Shown: piece by piece, positions 9,284 to 18,025 of the stretch
Numbering within the stretch: the first letter of the stretch is position 1
Layout of the letters: the number at the start of each line of letters is the position of its first letter
From: Pseudodesulfovibrio sp. zrk46
Lineage (GTDB): Bacteria > Desulfobacterota > Desulfovibrionia > Desulfovibrionales > Desulfovibrionaceae
Direction: 5' to 3'
Length of the DNA stretch: 64,000 bases
Assembly: GCF_012516435.1 (NCBI RefSeq)
Contig: NZ_CP051216.1
Coordinates: 2,684,001-2,748,000, forward strand
The notes under the pieces: generated by a model
What the model saw: the letters and a program-made list of their open reading frames with translations, nothing else
Database searches by the model: none
What the model was told of the DNA's origin: nothing
Program-made: the position numbers and the translations under genes

Positions 9284-10153
9284 TTAATTATCCTCCGCCC
9301 CTGCAGCTTGCAATGCGTTGTAGAACAACCAGCAGAACAGCAGGACAATAAGGAAGTAGACGAGTGAGAAGGCTGCTGCCGGACCGAGGTCGAACTGGCC
9401 TACCGCGAGTTTAACGAGATAGATGGACAGGAATGTGGTCGAGTTGCCGGGGCCACCGCCGGTGAGGACGAAGGGCTCGGCGTAGATCAGGAAGCTGTCC
9501 ATAAAGCGAAGCAGGAGTGCGATGGTGAGCACGCCGCGCATCTTGGGCAGCTGAATGTACTTGAAGATGGACCACGAGGAAGCGCCATCAATCTTGGCAG
9601 CCTGATAGTATGCTTCAGGGATGGAGCGCAGACCTGCGTAAGCGAGCAGTGCTACCAGCGGCGTCCAGTGCCATACTTCCATGAGCATGACTGTTCCCCA
9701 TGCATTCATGGGCGTCGCCGTGTAGTCGAAACTGTATCCCAAGCCGTTGATAAATGCTCCGAAGAGACCGATATCAGGACGGGCAAAGATCAGCCAGATG
9801 GTGCCAATAACGTTCCAGGGAATGAGCAGCGGCAGGGCGATCAGTACCAGTGTGGCGGAAGATGCCCAGCCTTTTTTGGGCATGGTCAGTGCAATGCCAA
9901 CACCCAGCGGCATTTCGATGAGAAGTACCAGCATGGAGAATGTCAGCTGTCTGAACAGAGCGTCATGGAGTCGCTGGTCCTGAAGGACTTCGCGGAACCA
10001 TTCAACGCCAACAAAGAAACGTTCGCCCGGACCGAAAATGTCCTGCACCGAGTAGTTTACCACGGTCATCAGCGGGATGACTGCGGAAAATGCAACGATG
10101 ATGAAGACCGGAAGGATCAGAAACCAGGCTCTATTGTCTTGCCATTTATTCAT
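9284..10153 (-). CDS. glpP: Glycerol ABC transporter permease
   Basis: Inner-membrane permease of 289 aa (MalF/UgpA-like) with six predicted helices and an EAA loop, IPEAYYQAAKIDGASSWSIF. It forms the heterodimeric membrane core with GlpQ. It lies 12 bases downstream of glpT with a GGGGGAGAAA-type ribosome site, so the genes are co-transcribed. Confidence 0.88.
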   Translation of the reverse strand: MNKWQDNRAWFLILPVFIIVAFSAVIPLMTVVNYSVQDIFGPGERFFVGVEWFREVLQDQRLHDALFRQLTFSMLVLLIEMPLGVGIALTMPKKGWASSATLVLIALPLLIPWNVIGTIWLIFARPDIGLFGAFINGLGYSFDYTATPMNAWGTVMLMEVWHWTPLVALLAYAGLRSIPEAYYQAAKIDGASSWSIFKYIQLPKMRGVLTIALLLRFMDSFLIYAEPFVLTGGGPGNSTTFLSIYLVKLAVGQFDLGPAAAFSLVYFLIVLLFCWLFYNALQAAGAEDN

Positions 10154-10165
10154 TAGTTTCTCCCC

Positions 10166-11251
10166 CTATTTCACCAGACGTTCGTCGCTGTAGATTTTGA
10201 CTTTTTCCGGCGGGAAGACGATCCAACATTCGCCTTCAGGAAGTTCGCGGTCGTCCTTGATGCGGGCTTTGAGCATGTTCTCGCCGAATTTGACGGTGAT
10301 GATCTTGCAGAAGCCCTGATCTTCGACACCGGTAATTGTGGCTTTTACGCCGCCGGCGACTTCGTCCTTTTCCAATCCCACGTACATGGGGCGGATACCG
10401 ATCTTGAGGTTGCCGCCGGTTTTGATGGCTTTCTTGGCGTATTCGGGCTCGAGCTCGATTTCCGCACCCTTTACCTTGGCCTTGGAGCCGTCGATGGTAC
10501 ATTCGAGGAAGTTCATGCCCGGGCTACCGATGAAGTAACCGACAAAGGTGTGCTCCGGAGTCTCGAAGAGTTCTTCCGGGGTACCCATCTGCACGATCTC
10601 GCCTTCGTACATGACCACGATTTTGTCAGCGAAGGTCATGGCCTCCACCTGGTCGTGGGTGACGTAGATCATGGTGAGCTTGAATTCCTGGTGGATTTCC
10701 TTGAGCTTGCGGCGCAGTTCCCACTTGAGGTGGGGGTCGATGACGGTCAGCGGTTCGTCAAAGAGGATCGCTGCCACATCGCTGCGGACCAGGCCGCGAC
10801 CGAGGGAGATTTTCTGCTTGGCGTCAGCGGAGAGTCCGGCTGCACGCTTCTGCAGGTCATCGGTCAGGTCAAGAGCGTCGGCAATCTCGCGGACACGCTT
10901 GTCGATGGCCGCCTTGTCCACGCCTCGGTTGACGAGGGGGAAGGCGAGGTTCTGGTACACGGTCATGGTGTCGTAGAGAACCGGGAACTGGAACACCTGA
11001 GCGATGTTTCGTTCTTCGGGCTGCATGGCCGAGACGTCCGTTCCATCGTAGCTGATGGAACCGTGGGACGGCTTGAGCAACCCGGAAATAATGTTGAGCA
11101 TGGTGGTCTTGCCGCAGCCGGAAGGGCCGAGCAATGCATATGCGCCGCCGTCTTCCCAGACAGTGTGAATACGCTTCAGGGCGAAGTCGTCCTCACTCTG
11201 CGGATTCGGGCGGTAGCTGTGCTTGATTTCGTTTAACTCGATACGCGCCAT
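10166..11251 (-). CDS. glpT: Glycerol ABC transporter ATP-binding protein, degenerate signature motif
   Basis: Cytoplasmic ABC ATPase of 361 aa. Walker A is GPSGCGKTT (about residue 38), Walker B is ILFDEP and the H-loop is intact (YVTHDQVEAM). The signature is LSADAKQK instead of LSGGQ. A TOBE-type domain fills the C-terminal third. With GlpS it would drive import. Because each site in an ABC dimer combines the Walker motifs of one subunit with the signature of the other, this signature loss should cripple the site formed with the GlpS Walker motifs. It lies 12 bases after glpS. Confidence 0.88.
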   Translation of the reverse strand: MARIELNEIKHSYRPNPQSEDDFALKRIHTVWEDGGAYALLGPSGCGKTTMLNIISGLLKPSHGSISYDGTDVSAMQPEERNIAQVFQFPVLYDTMTVYQNLAFPLVNRGVDKAAIDKRVREIADALDLTDDLQKRAAGLSADAKQKISLGRGLVRSDVAAILFDEPLTVIDPHLKWELRRKLKEIHQEFKLTMIYVTHDQVEAMTFADKIVVMYEGEIVQMGTPEELFETPEHTFVGYFIGSPGMNFLECTIDGSKAKVKGAEIELEPEYAKKAIKTGGNLKIGIRPMYVGLEKDEVAGGVKATITGVEDQGFCKIITVKFGENMLKARIKDDRELPEGECWIVFPPEKVKIYSDERLVK

Positions 11252-11263
11252 GATGGCTCCCTG

Positions 11264-12343
11264 CTAGGCCTTGGCGGGCGATGCAACCAGATCGCCTGCT
11301 TCGTTGAAAACATAGAATGCGCCGGGATGGGCATAGACCGAAACTTCGCTGCCAACCTTATAAGAGTGGACACCGTTCTCCTGCACAACGAGGGATGCGT
11401 CGCAGTACTTGAAGTGGACGAAGGTCTCGGAACCGTTGATCTCGGTCAGATTGATTTCGCCCTTGATGCATACTTCCTGTCCGTCTTCGTTGTTGAGACT
11501 GAACTGGCTGGAGCGGATGCCGAAGGTATAATCGCCAGTGCCCAGGTCCTTCATGGAGGCCGGAGCTGCGAAATTCAGCTGATCGCCGATGGTGACCGTG
11601 CCGTCCTTGACGGAGCCTGTCAGGAAGTTGATGGGCGGATCACTGAAGACCTTGGCCACTTCCATGTTGGCGGGATTGGCGTAAACCTCGGCTGTCGGGC
11701 CAACCTGCAGGACGCGGCCTTCGTGCATGACCACGATGTTGCCGCCCAGCATGAGGGCTTCGGTAGGTTCCGTGGTGGTGTAGACGACTACGGAATCACG
11801 CTCGATGAAGATCTTCTGCAATTCGTCGCGCAGCTCTTCGCGGAGTTTGTAGTCGAGGTTGACCAGAGGCTCGTCGAGGAGGAGCAGGTCAACGTCCTTG
11901 ACCAGAGCGCGGGCAATGGCGGTGCGCTGCTGCTGGCCACCGGAAAGCTCTGCGGGCAGACGATCAAGCAGGTGTTCAATGTGAAGCATTTGGGCTGCTT
12001 CCTGCACCTTGCGCTCGATCTCATCCTTTTTCTCGCCTGCGATCACAAGGGGCGAGGCGATGTTCTCGTAGATAGTCTGCGAGGGGTAGTTGATAAATTG
12101 TTGGTAGACCATGGCTACGCTGCGATCGCGTACGGATACGCCTGTAACGTCGGTATCCTGAGACTCCACCGTGCCTGTGGTGGGACGGTCGAGTCCTGCC
12201 ATGATGCGGAGCAAAGACGTCTTGCCCGCCAGTGTCCTGCCAAGGATCACGTAACGGGAACTGGATTCGAAATCCAGATCGATGTCTTTGAGGTGGACTT
12301 CCTGTCCAACCAGTTTGTTGATGCCAGTTAGTTTAAGACCCAT
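11264..12343 (-). CDS. glpS: Glycerol ABC transporter ATP-binding protein, H-loop His missing
   Basis: Cytoplasmic ABC ATPase of 359 aa. Walker A is GRTLAGKTS, the signature is canonical ([15 protein letters not shown]) and Walker B is [12 protein letters not shown]. The H-loop reads [10 protein letters not shown], so the switch histidine is Thr. A TOBE-like C-terminal domain follows. It is the first gene of the transporter set, and a GlpR-like operator lies about 85 bases upstream. With GlpT it would form a dimer with one working and one degenerate ATP site. Confidence 0.88.
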   Translation of the reverse strand: MGLKLTGINKLVGQEVHLKDIDLDFESSSRYVILGRTLAGKTSLLRIMAGLDRPTTGTVESQDTDVTGVSVRDRSVAMVYQQFINYPSQTIYENIASPLVIAGEKKDEIERKVQEAAQMLHIEHLLDRLPAELSGGQQQRTAIARALVKDVDLLLLDEPLVNLDYKLREELRDELQKIFIERDSVVVYTTTEPTEALMLGGNIVVMHEGRVLQVGPTAEVYANPANMEVAKVFSDPPINFLTGSVKDGTVTIGDQLNFAAPASMKDLGTGDYTFGIRSSQFSLNNEDGQEVCIKGEINLTEINGSETFVHFKYCDASLVVQENGVHSYKVGSEVSVYAHPGAFYVFNEAGDLVASPAKA

Positions 12344-12424
12344 AAATGTTAACTCCCGGGTGGTCGATTCCGGTCAAAAAGTTGCCGCCAGTTAATCACA
12401 TTTGCCCTATCATTGTCATATTAT

Positions 12425-12439
12425 GTTCGCAAGCGAAAA
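12425..12439 (+). promoter_or_regulatory. GlpR-like operator upstream of glpS
   Basis: GTTCGCAAGCGAAAA contains the perfect inverted repeat TTCGC-AA-GCGAA. It matches two further copies upstream of glpA/glpR (consensus GTTCG-NN-AGYGAAAA). The TTCG core is like the half-site of the E. coli GlpR operator. Its place between glpR and glpS suggests repression of the transporter genes. Confidence 0.65.
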
Positions 12440-12456
12440 TACATTATGAGTCGCTT

Positions 12457-13290
12457 CTATCTGGATTCATCCAGTAGGAATTTCTCGGGTACATGAAGTT
12501 TCACTTTGCTCTGTTTCATGATGTCCACCAGTTCAGCGGGTGGCATGGTGTCAGTAAACATGGCGTCTATTTCCTGGACGCTGCCAAGACGGACCATGGC
12601 ATTGCGGCCGAATTTGGTGTGGTCTGTGACCAGAAATACGTTGCGGGAGTTCTCGATGATGGAGCGTGCAGCCGTTACTTCGCGGTAGTCGAAGTCGAGC
12701 AGGGTTCCATCCAGATCCACGCCGCTGATGCCAATGATGCCGTAATCCACTTTGAACTGGCGGATAAAGTCGATGGCCGCTTCGCCAACAATGCCGCCGT
12801 CCTTGGGCCGAACCAGTCCGCCGGTGACGATGACTTCCATGTCAGAGTTGCCGCTTAATGTTTTAGCGACATTGAGGTTGTTAGTGATGACGCGGAGTTT
12901 TTGATGGTGGATCAGGGCTTTGGCCACTTCTTCGTTGGTGGTGCCCATGTTGATGAACAGGGATGAGCGATTTGGGATTTGTTTGGCGACAAGCTGGGCA
13001 ATGATCTGCTTTTCTTGCAGGCAGAGCACCTTGCGGTCGGTGTAGTCCACATTCTCTGTGCTGAAAGTGGGACCTGCGCCGCCGTGGTGGCGTTGGAGGT
13101 GACCCTGCTTGCTGAGAATGTTAATGTCTCGGCGGATAGTCTGGGGCGTCACTTGAAAGCGATCAGCCAGGGTGCCGATGGCGACAAATCCCTGTTCTCT
13201 GACCAGTTTGATTATCTGGGCGTGGCGTGTGCGGACGGAGGCATGTTTACCTCCATGATCTTCAGTGTTTGCGGATTCAGTGCCCTGCAT
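12457..13290 (-). CDS. glpR: DeoR-family regulator of glycerol metabolism
   Basis: Protein of 277 aa. The DeoR-type helix-turn-helix is at about residues 22-72 (VTPQTIRRDINILSKQG), and the sugar-phosphate sensing domain follows, with the MGTTNEEVAKAL phosphate loop and TGGLVRPKDGGIVG. The family repressor GlpR is released by glycerol-3-phosphate. The start has GGAAAGG upstream. It sits between the divergent catabolic operon and the transporter operon, with operator-like sites on both sides, which fits control of both and of itself. Confidence 0.87.
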   Translation of the reverse strand: MQGTESANTEDHGGKHASVRTRHAQIIKLVREQGFVAIGTLADRFQVTPQTIRRDINILSKQGHLQRHHGGAGPTFSTENVDYTDRKVLCLQEKQIIAQLVAKQIPNRSSLFINMGTTNEEVAKALIHHQKLRVITNNLNVAKTLSGNSDMEVIVTGGLVRPKDGGIVGEAAIDFIRQFKVDYGIIGISGVDLDGTLLDFDYREVTAARSIIENSRNVFLVTDHTKFGRNAMVRLGSVQEIDAMFTDTMPPAELVDIMKQSKVKLHVPEKFLLDESR

Positions 13291-13315
13291 GGTCCTTTCC
13301 TTGAGCGGTCAAAAC

Positions 13316-13330
13316 GTTCGATAGTGAAAA
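13316..13330 (+). promoter_or_regulatory. GlpR-like operator, glpR-glpA intergenic copy 1
   Basis: GTTCGATAGTGAAAA matches the consensus shared with 12425-12439 and 13350-13364. It lies 26 bases upstream of the glpR start, in the divergent control region. Confidence 0.6.
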
Positions 13331-13349
13331 TAAAAAGGGGTGGTTTTGT

Positions 13350-13364
13350 GTTCGGAAGTGAAAA
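13350..13364 (+). promoter_or_regulatory. GlpR-like operator, glpR-glpA intergenic copy 2
   Basis: GTTCGGAAGTGAAAA is the third consensus match, 34 bases from copy 1. That is slightly more than three helical turns, so two bound dimers could interact. A further half-site-like TTTCACTTTTTT lies at about 13456-13467. Confidence 0.6.
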
Positions 13365-13549
13365 AAGGAGTGACGCGTCAGCCGATTTTCGTTAGCTTGA
13401 GCCTCCCTTGCTCAGCAAAAAAACGACAAAAGTGTGTTTTTTTGTTCATATCACTTTCACTTTTTTGTTACAAGGGAAAAGAAATAATGACGATTGCGTG
13501 TCGGTTTGCGAAAGAAGCCAACAAAGCATTTTCATAAAGGTTGAATCCA

Positions 13550-15130
13550 ATGAAGGTTTTACAGACCAGGGTCCTTATTCTCGGAGGCGGAGCCACAGGT
13601 ACCGGTCTTGCCAGGGATCTCGCCCTGCGCGGGGTCAAATGTATCCTGGCCGAGCGTCGCGACATCAATGCGGGCGCTTCGGGCGGTAATCATGGGCTGC
13701 TTCACAGTGGTGCCCGTTATGTGGCGTCGGACATGGAAGCGGCTATCGAGTGTCGTGAAGAGGGGGAAATCCTCAAACGACTGGCGCCCCAGTGTATCGA
13801 GGACACGGGCGGCCTGTTCGTGGCCGTGGAAGGCGACAACGAGCAGTACATCGCTGATTTTCAGGCCATGTGCGACCGCAGCAAGGTCCCGGCCCGCAAG
13901 TTGGGATTGGATGAAGCCCGCGCCATGGAGCCGGTTCTGTCCGATAAGCTTATCGCTGCCTACGAGGTAGAAGACGCTGCCGTCGATCCTTTCATGCTTT
14001 CACTGGACAACCTTGCCCACGCCATGGACCACGGCGCCGAGTATGTGCGTAACGCCAGAGTTGTTGGCTTCGACGTCGAGAACGGCGACATCAAATGTAC
14101 CCGGCTCCGCAATGAGCGCACGGGTGAAGAATTTCTGGTCGAGGCGGAGATCGTGGTCAACGCCACAGGCGCGTGGGCCGGACAGGTCGCTGAACTTGCC
14201 GGGGCCAAGATCAACATCCTCTATTCCGCAGGTAGTCTCATCGTTACCCAGGACAGGCTGACCAAACGAGTGGTCAACCGTCTTCGCAAGGCTGCTGATG
14301 CGGATATCCTCGTGCCCGGCGGCACCGTGTCGGTTCTCGGTACCACCTCTGTTACCGTGGACGACCCGGACCACTGCAAGCCGACCGTCAGCGAAGTGGA
14401 CCGCATCATTGAAGATGCCAAGGCCATGATGCCTGTATTGGAGACCACTCGTTACATCCGCGCTTACGCCGGGGTTCGCCCGTTGGTGCTTTCCGGCGAT
14501 GCGGGAGATGCTCGCAACGTGAGTCGTGGCTTCTCTCTCATCGATCACGCCGGTGACAACGTGGACAACTTCGTCACCATCACCGGCGGCAAGTTGACAA
14601 CTTACCGCATGATGGCCGAGCGAACCGCAGACATGGTCTGTAAAAAGCTCGGCGTGACAGCGCCGTGCCTCACCGCTGTGGAGCCGCTCCCGGCTTCCAC
14701 CATGGGCCGCTGGACCGAACCCGGTCTGGGACCCAAGTCCTGGATTCAGGATCGTAACGCCGACGACCTCGTTCTCTGTGAGTGCGAGATGGTCTCCCGC
14801 ACCGCGGTAAATACCATCGTCGAAAACATGGGCGAGATGCGTGGCGAATCAATGTTGCAGGCAATCGGCCTGCGCAGCCGAGTTGGCAAGGGCCCGTGTC
14901 AGGGCGGCTTCTGCGGCTTGCGCATTACCGGCCATCTCTACGATGAAGGTCATCAGCAGGGCCAGCAGGGTATGGACGAACTTCGTCAGTTCGTGGGACG
15001 CCGTTGGCGCGGCTTCTCCCCGGTCCTTTGGGGGCTGGGCATGGTTCAGGCCGACCTGCAGGAGGCACTGTATTGCGGCGCGCTGGATCTGGAACTGGAT
15101 GATGACGACGAAACCTGCGGAGACGAATAA
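13550..15130 (+). CDS. glpA: Anaerobic glycerol-3-phosphate dehydrogenase, FAD subunit A
   Basis: Protein of 526 aa. It oxidises glycerol-3-phosphate to dihydroxyacetone phosphate at FAD. The N-terminal dinucleotide fold carries GGGATGTGLARD. The C-terminal BFD-like [2Fe-2S] region shows CEC (about residue 410) and CQGGFC, as in E. coli GlpA. The ATG at 13550 is preferred because AAAGG lies 9 bases upstream; the TTG three codons earlier overlaps that site. Its TAA overlaps the glpB ATG. The control region with two GlpR-like sites lies directly upstream. Confidence 0.93.
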   Translation: MKVLQTRVLILGGGATGTGLARDLALRGVKCILAERRDINAGASGGNHGLLHSGARYVASDMEAAIECREEGEILKRLAPQCIEDTGGLFVAVEGDNEQYIADFQAMCDRSKVPARKLGLDEARAMEPVLSDKLIAAYEVEDAAVDPFMLSLDNLAHAMDHGAEYVRNARVVGFDVENGDIKCTRLRNERTGEEFLVEAEIVVNATGAWAGQVAELAGAKINILYSAGSLIVTQDRLTKRVVNRLRKAADADILVPGGTVSVLGTTSVTVDDPDHCKPTVSEVDRIIEDAKAMMPVLETTRYIRAYAGVRPLVLSGDAGDARNVSRGFSLIDHAGDNVDNFVTITGGKLTTYRMMAERTADMVCKKLGVTAPCLTAVEPLPASTMGRWTEPGLGPKSWIQDRNADDLVLCECEMVSRTAVNTIVENMGEMRGESMLQAIGLRSRVGKGPCQGGFCGLRITGHLYDEGHQQGQQGMDELRQFVGRRWRGFSPVLWGLGMVQADLQEALYCGALDLELDDDDETCGDE

Positions 15131-16395
15131 TGACGCAAGACAATACACTTTATGATGTCATGGTCATCGGCTCGGGCTTCGCGGGCATGGCCGCAGCTCT
15201 GTTCGCTGCCAAGCGCGGTCTCAAGGTCGTGCAGGCAGGCTCCACCGGTGGTATCGACTTTTCCACAGGCTTCATTGATCTCATGGGCGTACACCCCATC
15301 AGCGAAGGCAAGCGGTGGATGAATCCGTGGAAAGCTATTGATGCTGTGGTAGCTGATCATCCCAAGCATCCTTATGGTTTGATGACCTCTGATGAAATTT
15401 CCGCTTCTATCGACGGGTTTACCGATTTTCTTGCTGAGCAAGGGCTGGAGTATGTGGGGAACGATGACCGCAACACCTGTACCCTGACCTCTGCCGGAAC
15501 CGTGAAACGCACGTACCGTCTTCCCAAGTCCGCATGGAAGGGGGCCGAGGCTTTCGAGAGTAAAGCTCCGACCCTTATTGTGGACTTTAACGGTCTCAAG
15601 GGATTCAGTGGCAACCAGCTGGTTGAGAATCGTAAGGAGCGTTGGCCTGAGCTGCGCACCGTACGGGTGGACTTTCCTAACGGGAAAGGTGAGCTGTACC
15701 CTGAGCATATGGCTTGGGCTCTGGCTGATCCCGCCAATCGTGTGAAGCTGGCCGAGACAGTGATGGAACACGCTGGAGATGCCGAGTACATCGGCTTTCC
15801 CGCGGTGCTGGGCCTCATTGATCCGCAGAAGATCGTCGACCACCTGGAAGAACTCACCGGCAAACATATTTTCGAGATTCCGACCATGCCTCCGTCCATC
15901 GCAGGTCCCCGTCTTCGTGCCGTCTTCGACAGAGGCCTGCCCGCGCTGGGCGTGCAAACTCTGTCTCAGAAGATGATCACCGGGGCCACCATGGATGGCG
16001 GTGTGATTCATTTCACCGTCGGGAAAGGCAAAGCTGCCAATACGGTCTCGGCCAAGAGCTGCATTCTGGCGACAGGACGGTTCTTCGGTAAGGGGCTCAA
16101 GGCGCAGCGTGACAAGATCATCGAACCTGTATTTGGGGTACCTGTATGCCAGCCTGAAGCTCGCGACGAGTGGCACGGCGAGGCATTCTTTGACAAGGGA
16201 GGGCACCCCGTGAACCTGGCGGGCGTCGAGGTGGATTCTCACCTTCGTCCGCTGGGCGTTGATGGCTCGCCAATGCACGACAATCTTTATGCCGCAGGAG
16301 CCGTGCTGGCCCACCATGACTGGATGCGCATGAAGTGTGGTGCAGGGCTGGCGATTGCCACCGCGTACAAGGCTGTTGTGGAGTTGGCGAAGTAA
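15130..16395 (+). CDS. glpB: Anaerobic glycerol-3-phosphate dehydrogenase subunit B
   Basis: Protein of 421 aa, matching the usual GlpB length. The N-terminal FAD/FMN-binding fold has GSGFAGMAAALFAAKRG, and the C-terminal ILATGRFFGKG is typical of the family. It forms the soluble catalytic dimer with GlpA and passes electrons to an Fe-S subunit. TAATG coupling to glpA supports equal synthesis. Confidence 0.92.
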   Translation: MTQDNTLYDVMVIGSGFAGMAAALFAAKRGLKVVQAGSTGGIDFSTGFIDLMGVHPISEGKRWMNPWKAIDAVVADHPKHPYGLMTSDEISASIDGFTDFLAEQGLEYVGNDDRNTCTLTSAGTVKRTYRLPKSAWKGAEAFESKAPTLIVDFNGLKGFSGNQLVENRKERWPELRTVRVDFPNGKGELYPEHMAWALADPANRVKLAETVMEHAGDAEYIGFPAVLGLIDPQKIVDHLEELTGKHIFEIPTMPPSIAGPRLRAVFDRGLPALGVQTLSQKMITGATMDGGVIHFTVGKGKAANTVSAKSCILATGRFFGKGLKAQRDKIIEPVFGVPVCQPEARDEWHGEAFFDKGGHPVNLAGVEVDSHLRPLGVDGSPMHDNLYAAGAVLAHHDWMRMKCGAGLAIATAYKAVVELAK

Positions 16396-16426
16396 AGAGG
16401 TAGGAACTGTTCAAAGAGGAGCGGGT

Positions 16427-18025
16427 ATGGATTTCTTCGATTTCGGTTTGATTCTCGCCTCAGTGATTTTTATCGCCGGTGCCGCCCGGCGCATTGTGCG
16501 GTGGTTTGCCGCTGGAAAATCCACGGCTCCAGACCGTAATTCGCTGAACCCCATAAAGGCTGTCTGGGCGTTGATCTTTGACGGTCTCCTGCTTGCCCGC
16601 ACCGGCCGCACCGACAAGCTGCGCTGGATTTCTCATACATTGGTCTTCTTTGGCTTCATGGGGCTGCTGCTTTTCCACGCCCTTGATGACTATGTGACCG
16701 CCGCATTCTTTCCTGCCTTTGAGTCCACGCTTGATCCGTGGCAGTGGCTGCGTAATCTCTTTGGTCTCATGACCTTGTCGGGCCTTGCCTACATGGGGCA
16801 TCGCCGCTTCCACACACGCACTGTTCGCGACACGTCCCGCTTTCAAGACTGGGCAGCCATCCTGTTGGTGGCCGGCATTATCCTGTCCGGCTTCTTTCTC
16901 GAAGCATCCAAGATCATTTCCCCAGCCGTTTTCACCCGCATGACAAATGAGTTCTTTGTGCCTGACGAAGCTGGAGACATGACCGCGTTGAAAGCCTATT
17001 GGGCTGACGAGTACGGGGTCGTTTTCCCGGAAACGCTCCCCATGGATGAGGATACGTTAGAGAAGGGTGCAGAGCTGAACCAGGATAGCTGTGCTGATTG
17101 TCATTCCAATACCAAATCCGCATTTGTTTCCCGCCCGCTGGCAACGGCAATGATGCCGCTGGCCAATTCGCTGAATGTCAGTCGAGCAGATAAGGTCTTC
17201 TGGTATCTCCACATTGTTTTCTGTTTCATAGGGTTGGCAACGCTGCCATTTGGCAAGTTTTTCCATCCTTTGTCCGCTCCCGTGAATCTGGCTGCACGTC
17301 AGGGTCGTCGTGATGGTGCTCCTGCCGGGCCGTTTGCGCAGATGGTGGGGCTGGATGCCTGTACTCGTTGCGGCGAATGTAGTGTCCGTTGCAGCGTGGC
17401 ACCGAGTTACGCCGTGCTGGGCAACAAGGATATTCTGCCATCGGAAAAGCTCGTATCTCTTGGCAAATACCGTTCAGAAGGTTCGCTGTCTGGTCATGAT
17501 CTGGAGGACTTTGCTCAAGGCAGTCGTATCTGTACCGAGTGCCTGCAATGTACTGATATCTGTCCGGTCGGCATCAATTTGCAAGACCTGTGGTTGACCT
17601 CCAAGCCTGAAGTGGCTGCCGAGTCTCCTGATCCGAATCAGGCTGTTCGTGCCATGGATGCGGTAACGCGTTCTTCAGGGCTTGGTGAGGAGCCGTGTCT
17701 GCCGCCAGTCTATGGCTTGGCTGACAACAAGGAATCTTTCCACGGCTGCGTGCAGTGTACCACCTGCACCAGTGTCTGTCCGGTGGTGGCTGTGAGTGAA
17801 GATCCGTCCACCGACCTCGATCTCACTCCTCAGCAGATCATGAATCTTCTGCGCATGGGCCTTAAAGACGAGACGCTCGGCGCGCGCATGGTCTGGTCCT
17901 GCACCACTTGCTACAAGTGTCAGGAACACTGCCCACAAAATATCAAAGTAGCCGATATCCTGTATGAACTTCGCAACACTGCTGCCGCCCGCATCGGGCG
18001 TGACCGCTTCAAGGGGGAATGCTAA
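16427..18025 (+). CDS. Membrane cytochrome / 4Fe-4S electron-transfer subunit of the Glp complex
   Basis: Protein of 532 aa taking the place of the N-terminal half of GlpC. Residues 1 to about 290 carry five predicted membrane helices like NarI/DsrM/QmoC cytochrome b, with His residues such as the one in LLFHALDDYV. A c-type haem motif, CADCH (about residue 222), sits in the loop before the last helix. The C-terminal half has Fe-S motifs CTRCGECSVRC, CTECLQCTDICP, CVQCTTCTSVCP and CTTCYKCQEHCP. The ATG at 16427 has AAAGAGGA upstream. Its stop overlaps the next gene. It would connect GlpAB to menaquinone and perhaps to periplasmic cytochromes. The electron route is inferred. Confidence 0.82.
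   Translation: MDFFDFGLILASVIFIAGAARRIVRWFAAGKSTAPDRNSLNPIKAVWALIFDGLLLARTGRTDKLRWISHTLVFFGFMGLLLFHALDDYVTAAFFPAFESTLDPWQWLRNLFGLMTLSGLAYMGHRRFHTRTVRDTSRFQDWAAILLVAGIILSGFFLEASKIISPAVFTRMTNEFFVPDEAGDMTALKAYWADEYGVVFPETLPMDEDTLEKGAELNQDSCADCHSNTKSAFVSRPLATAMMPLANSLNVSRADKVFWYLHIVFCFIGLATLPFGKFFHPLSAPVNLAARQGRRDGAPAGPFAQMVGLDACTRCGECSVRCSVAPSYAVLGNKDILPSEKLVSLGKYRSEGSLSGHDLEDFAQGSRICTECLQCTDICPVGINLQDLWLTSKPEVAAESPDPNQAVRAMDAVTRSSGLGEEPCLPPVYGLADNKESFHGCVQCTTCTSVCPVVAVSEDPSTDLDLTPQQIMNLLRMGLKDETLGARMVWSCTTCYKCQEHCPQNIKVADILYELRNTAAARIGRDRFKGEC

Noticed and set aside
6340-12343. Sugar or sn-glycerol-3-phosphate (Ugp-type) importer
   Set aside because: The S-T-P-Q-U-V order with a small membrane protein and a 578-residue binding protein fits the glycerol importer, and glpK in the locus implies that free glycerol enters the cell.
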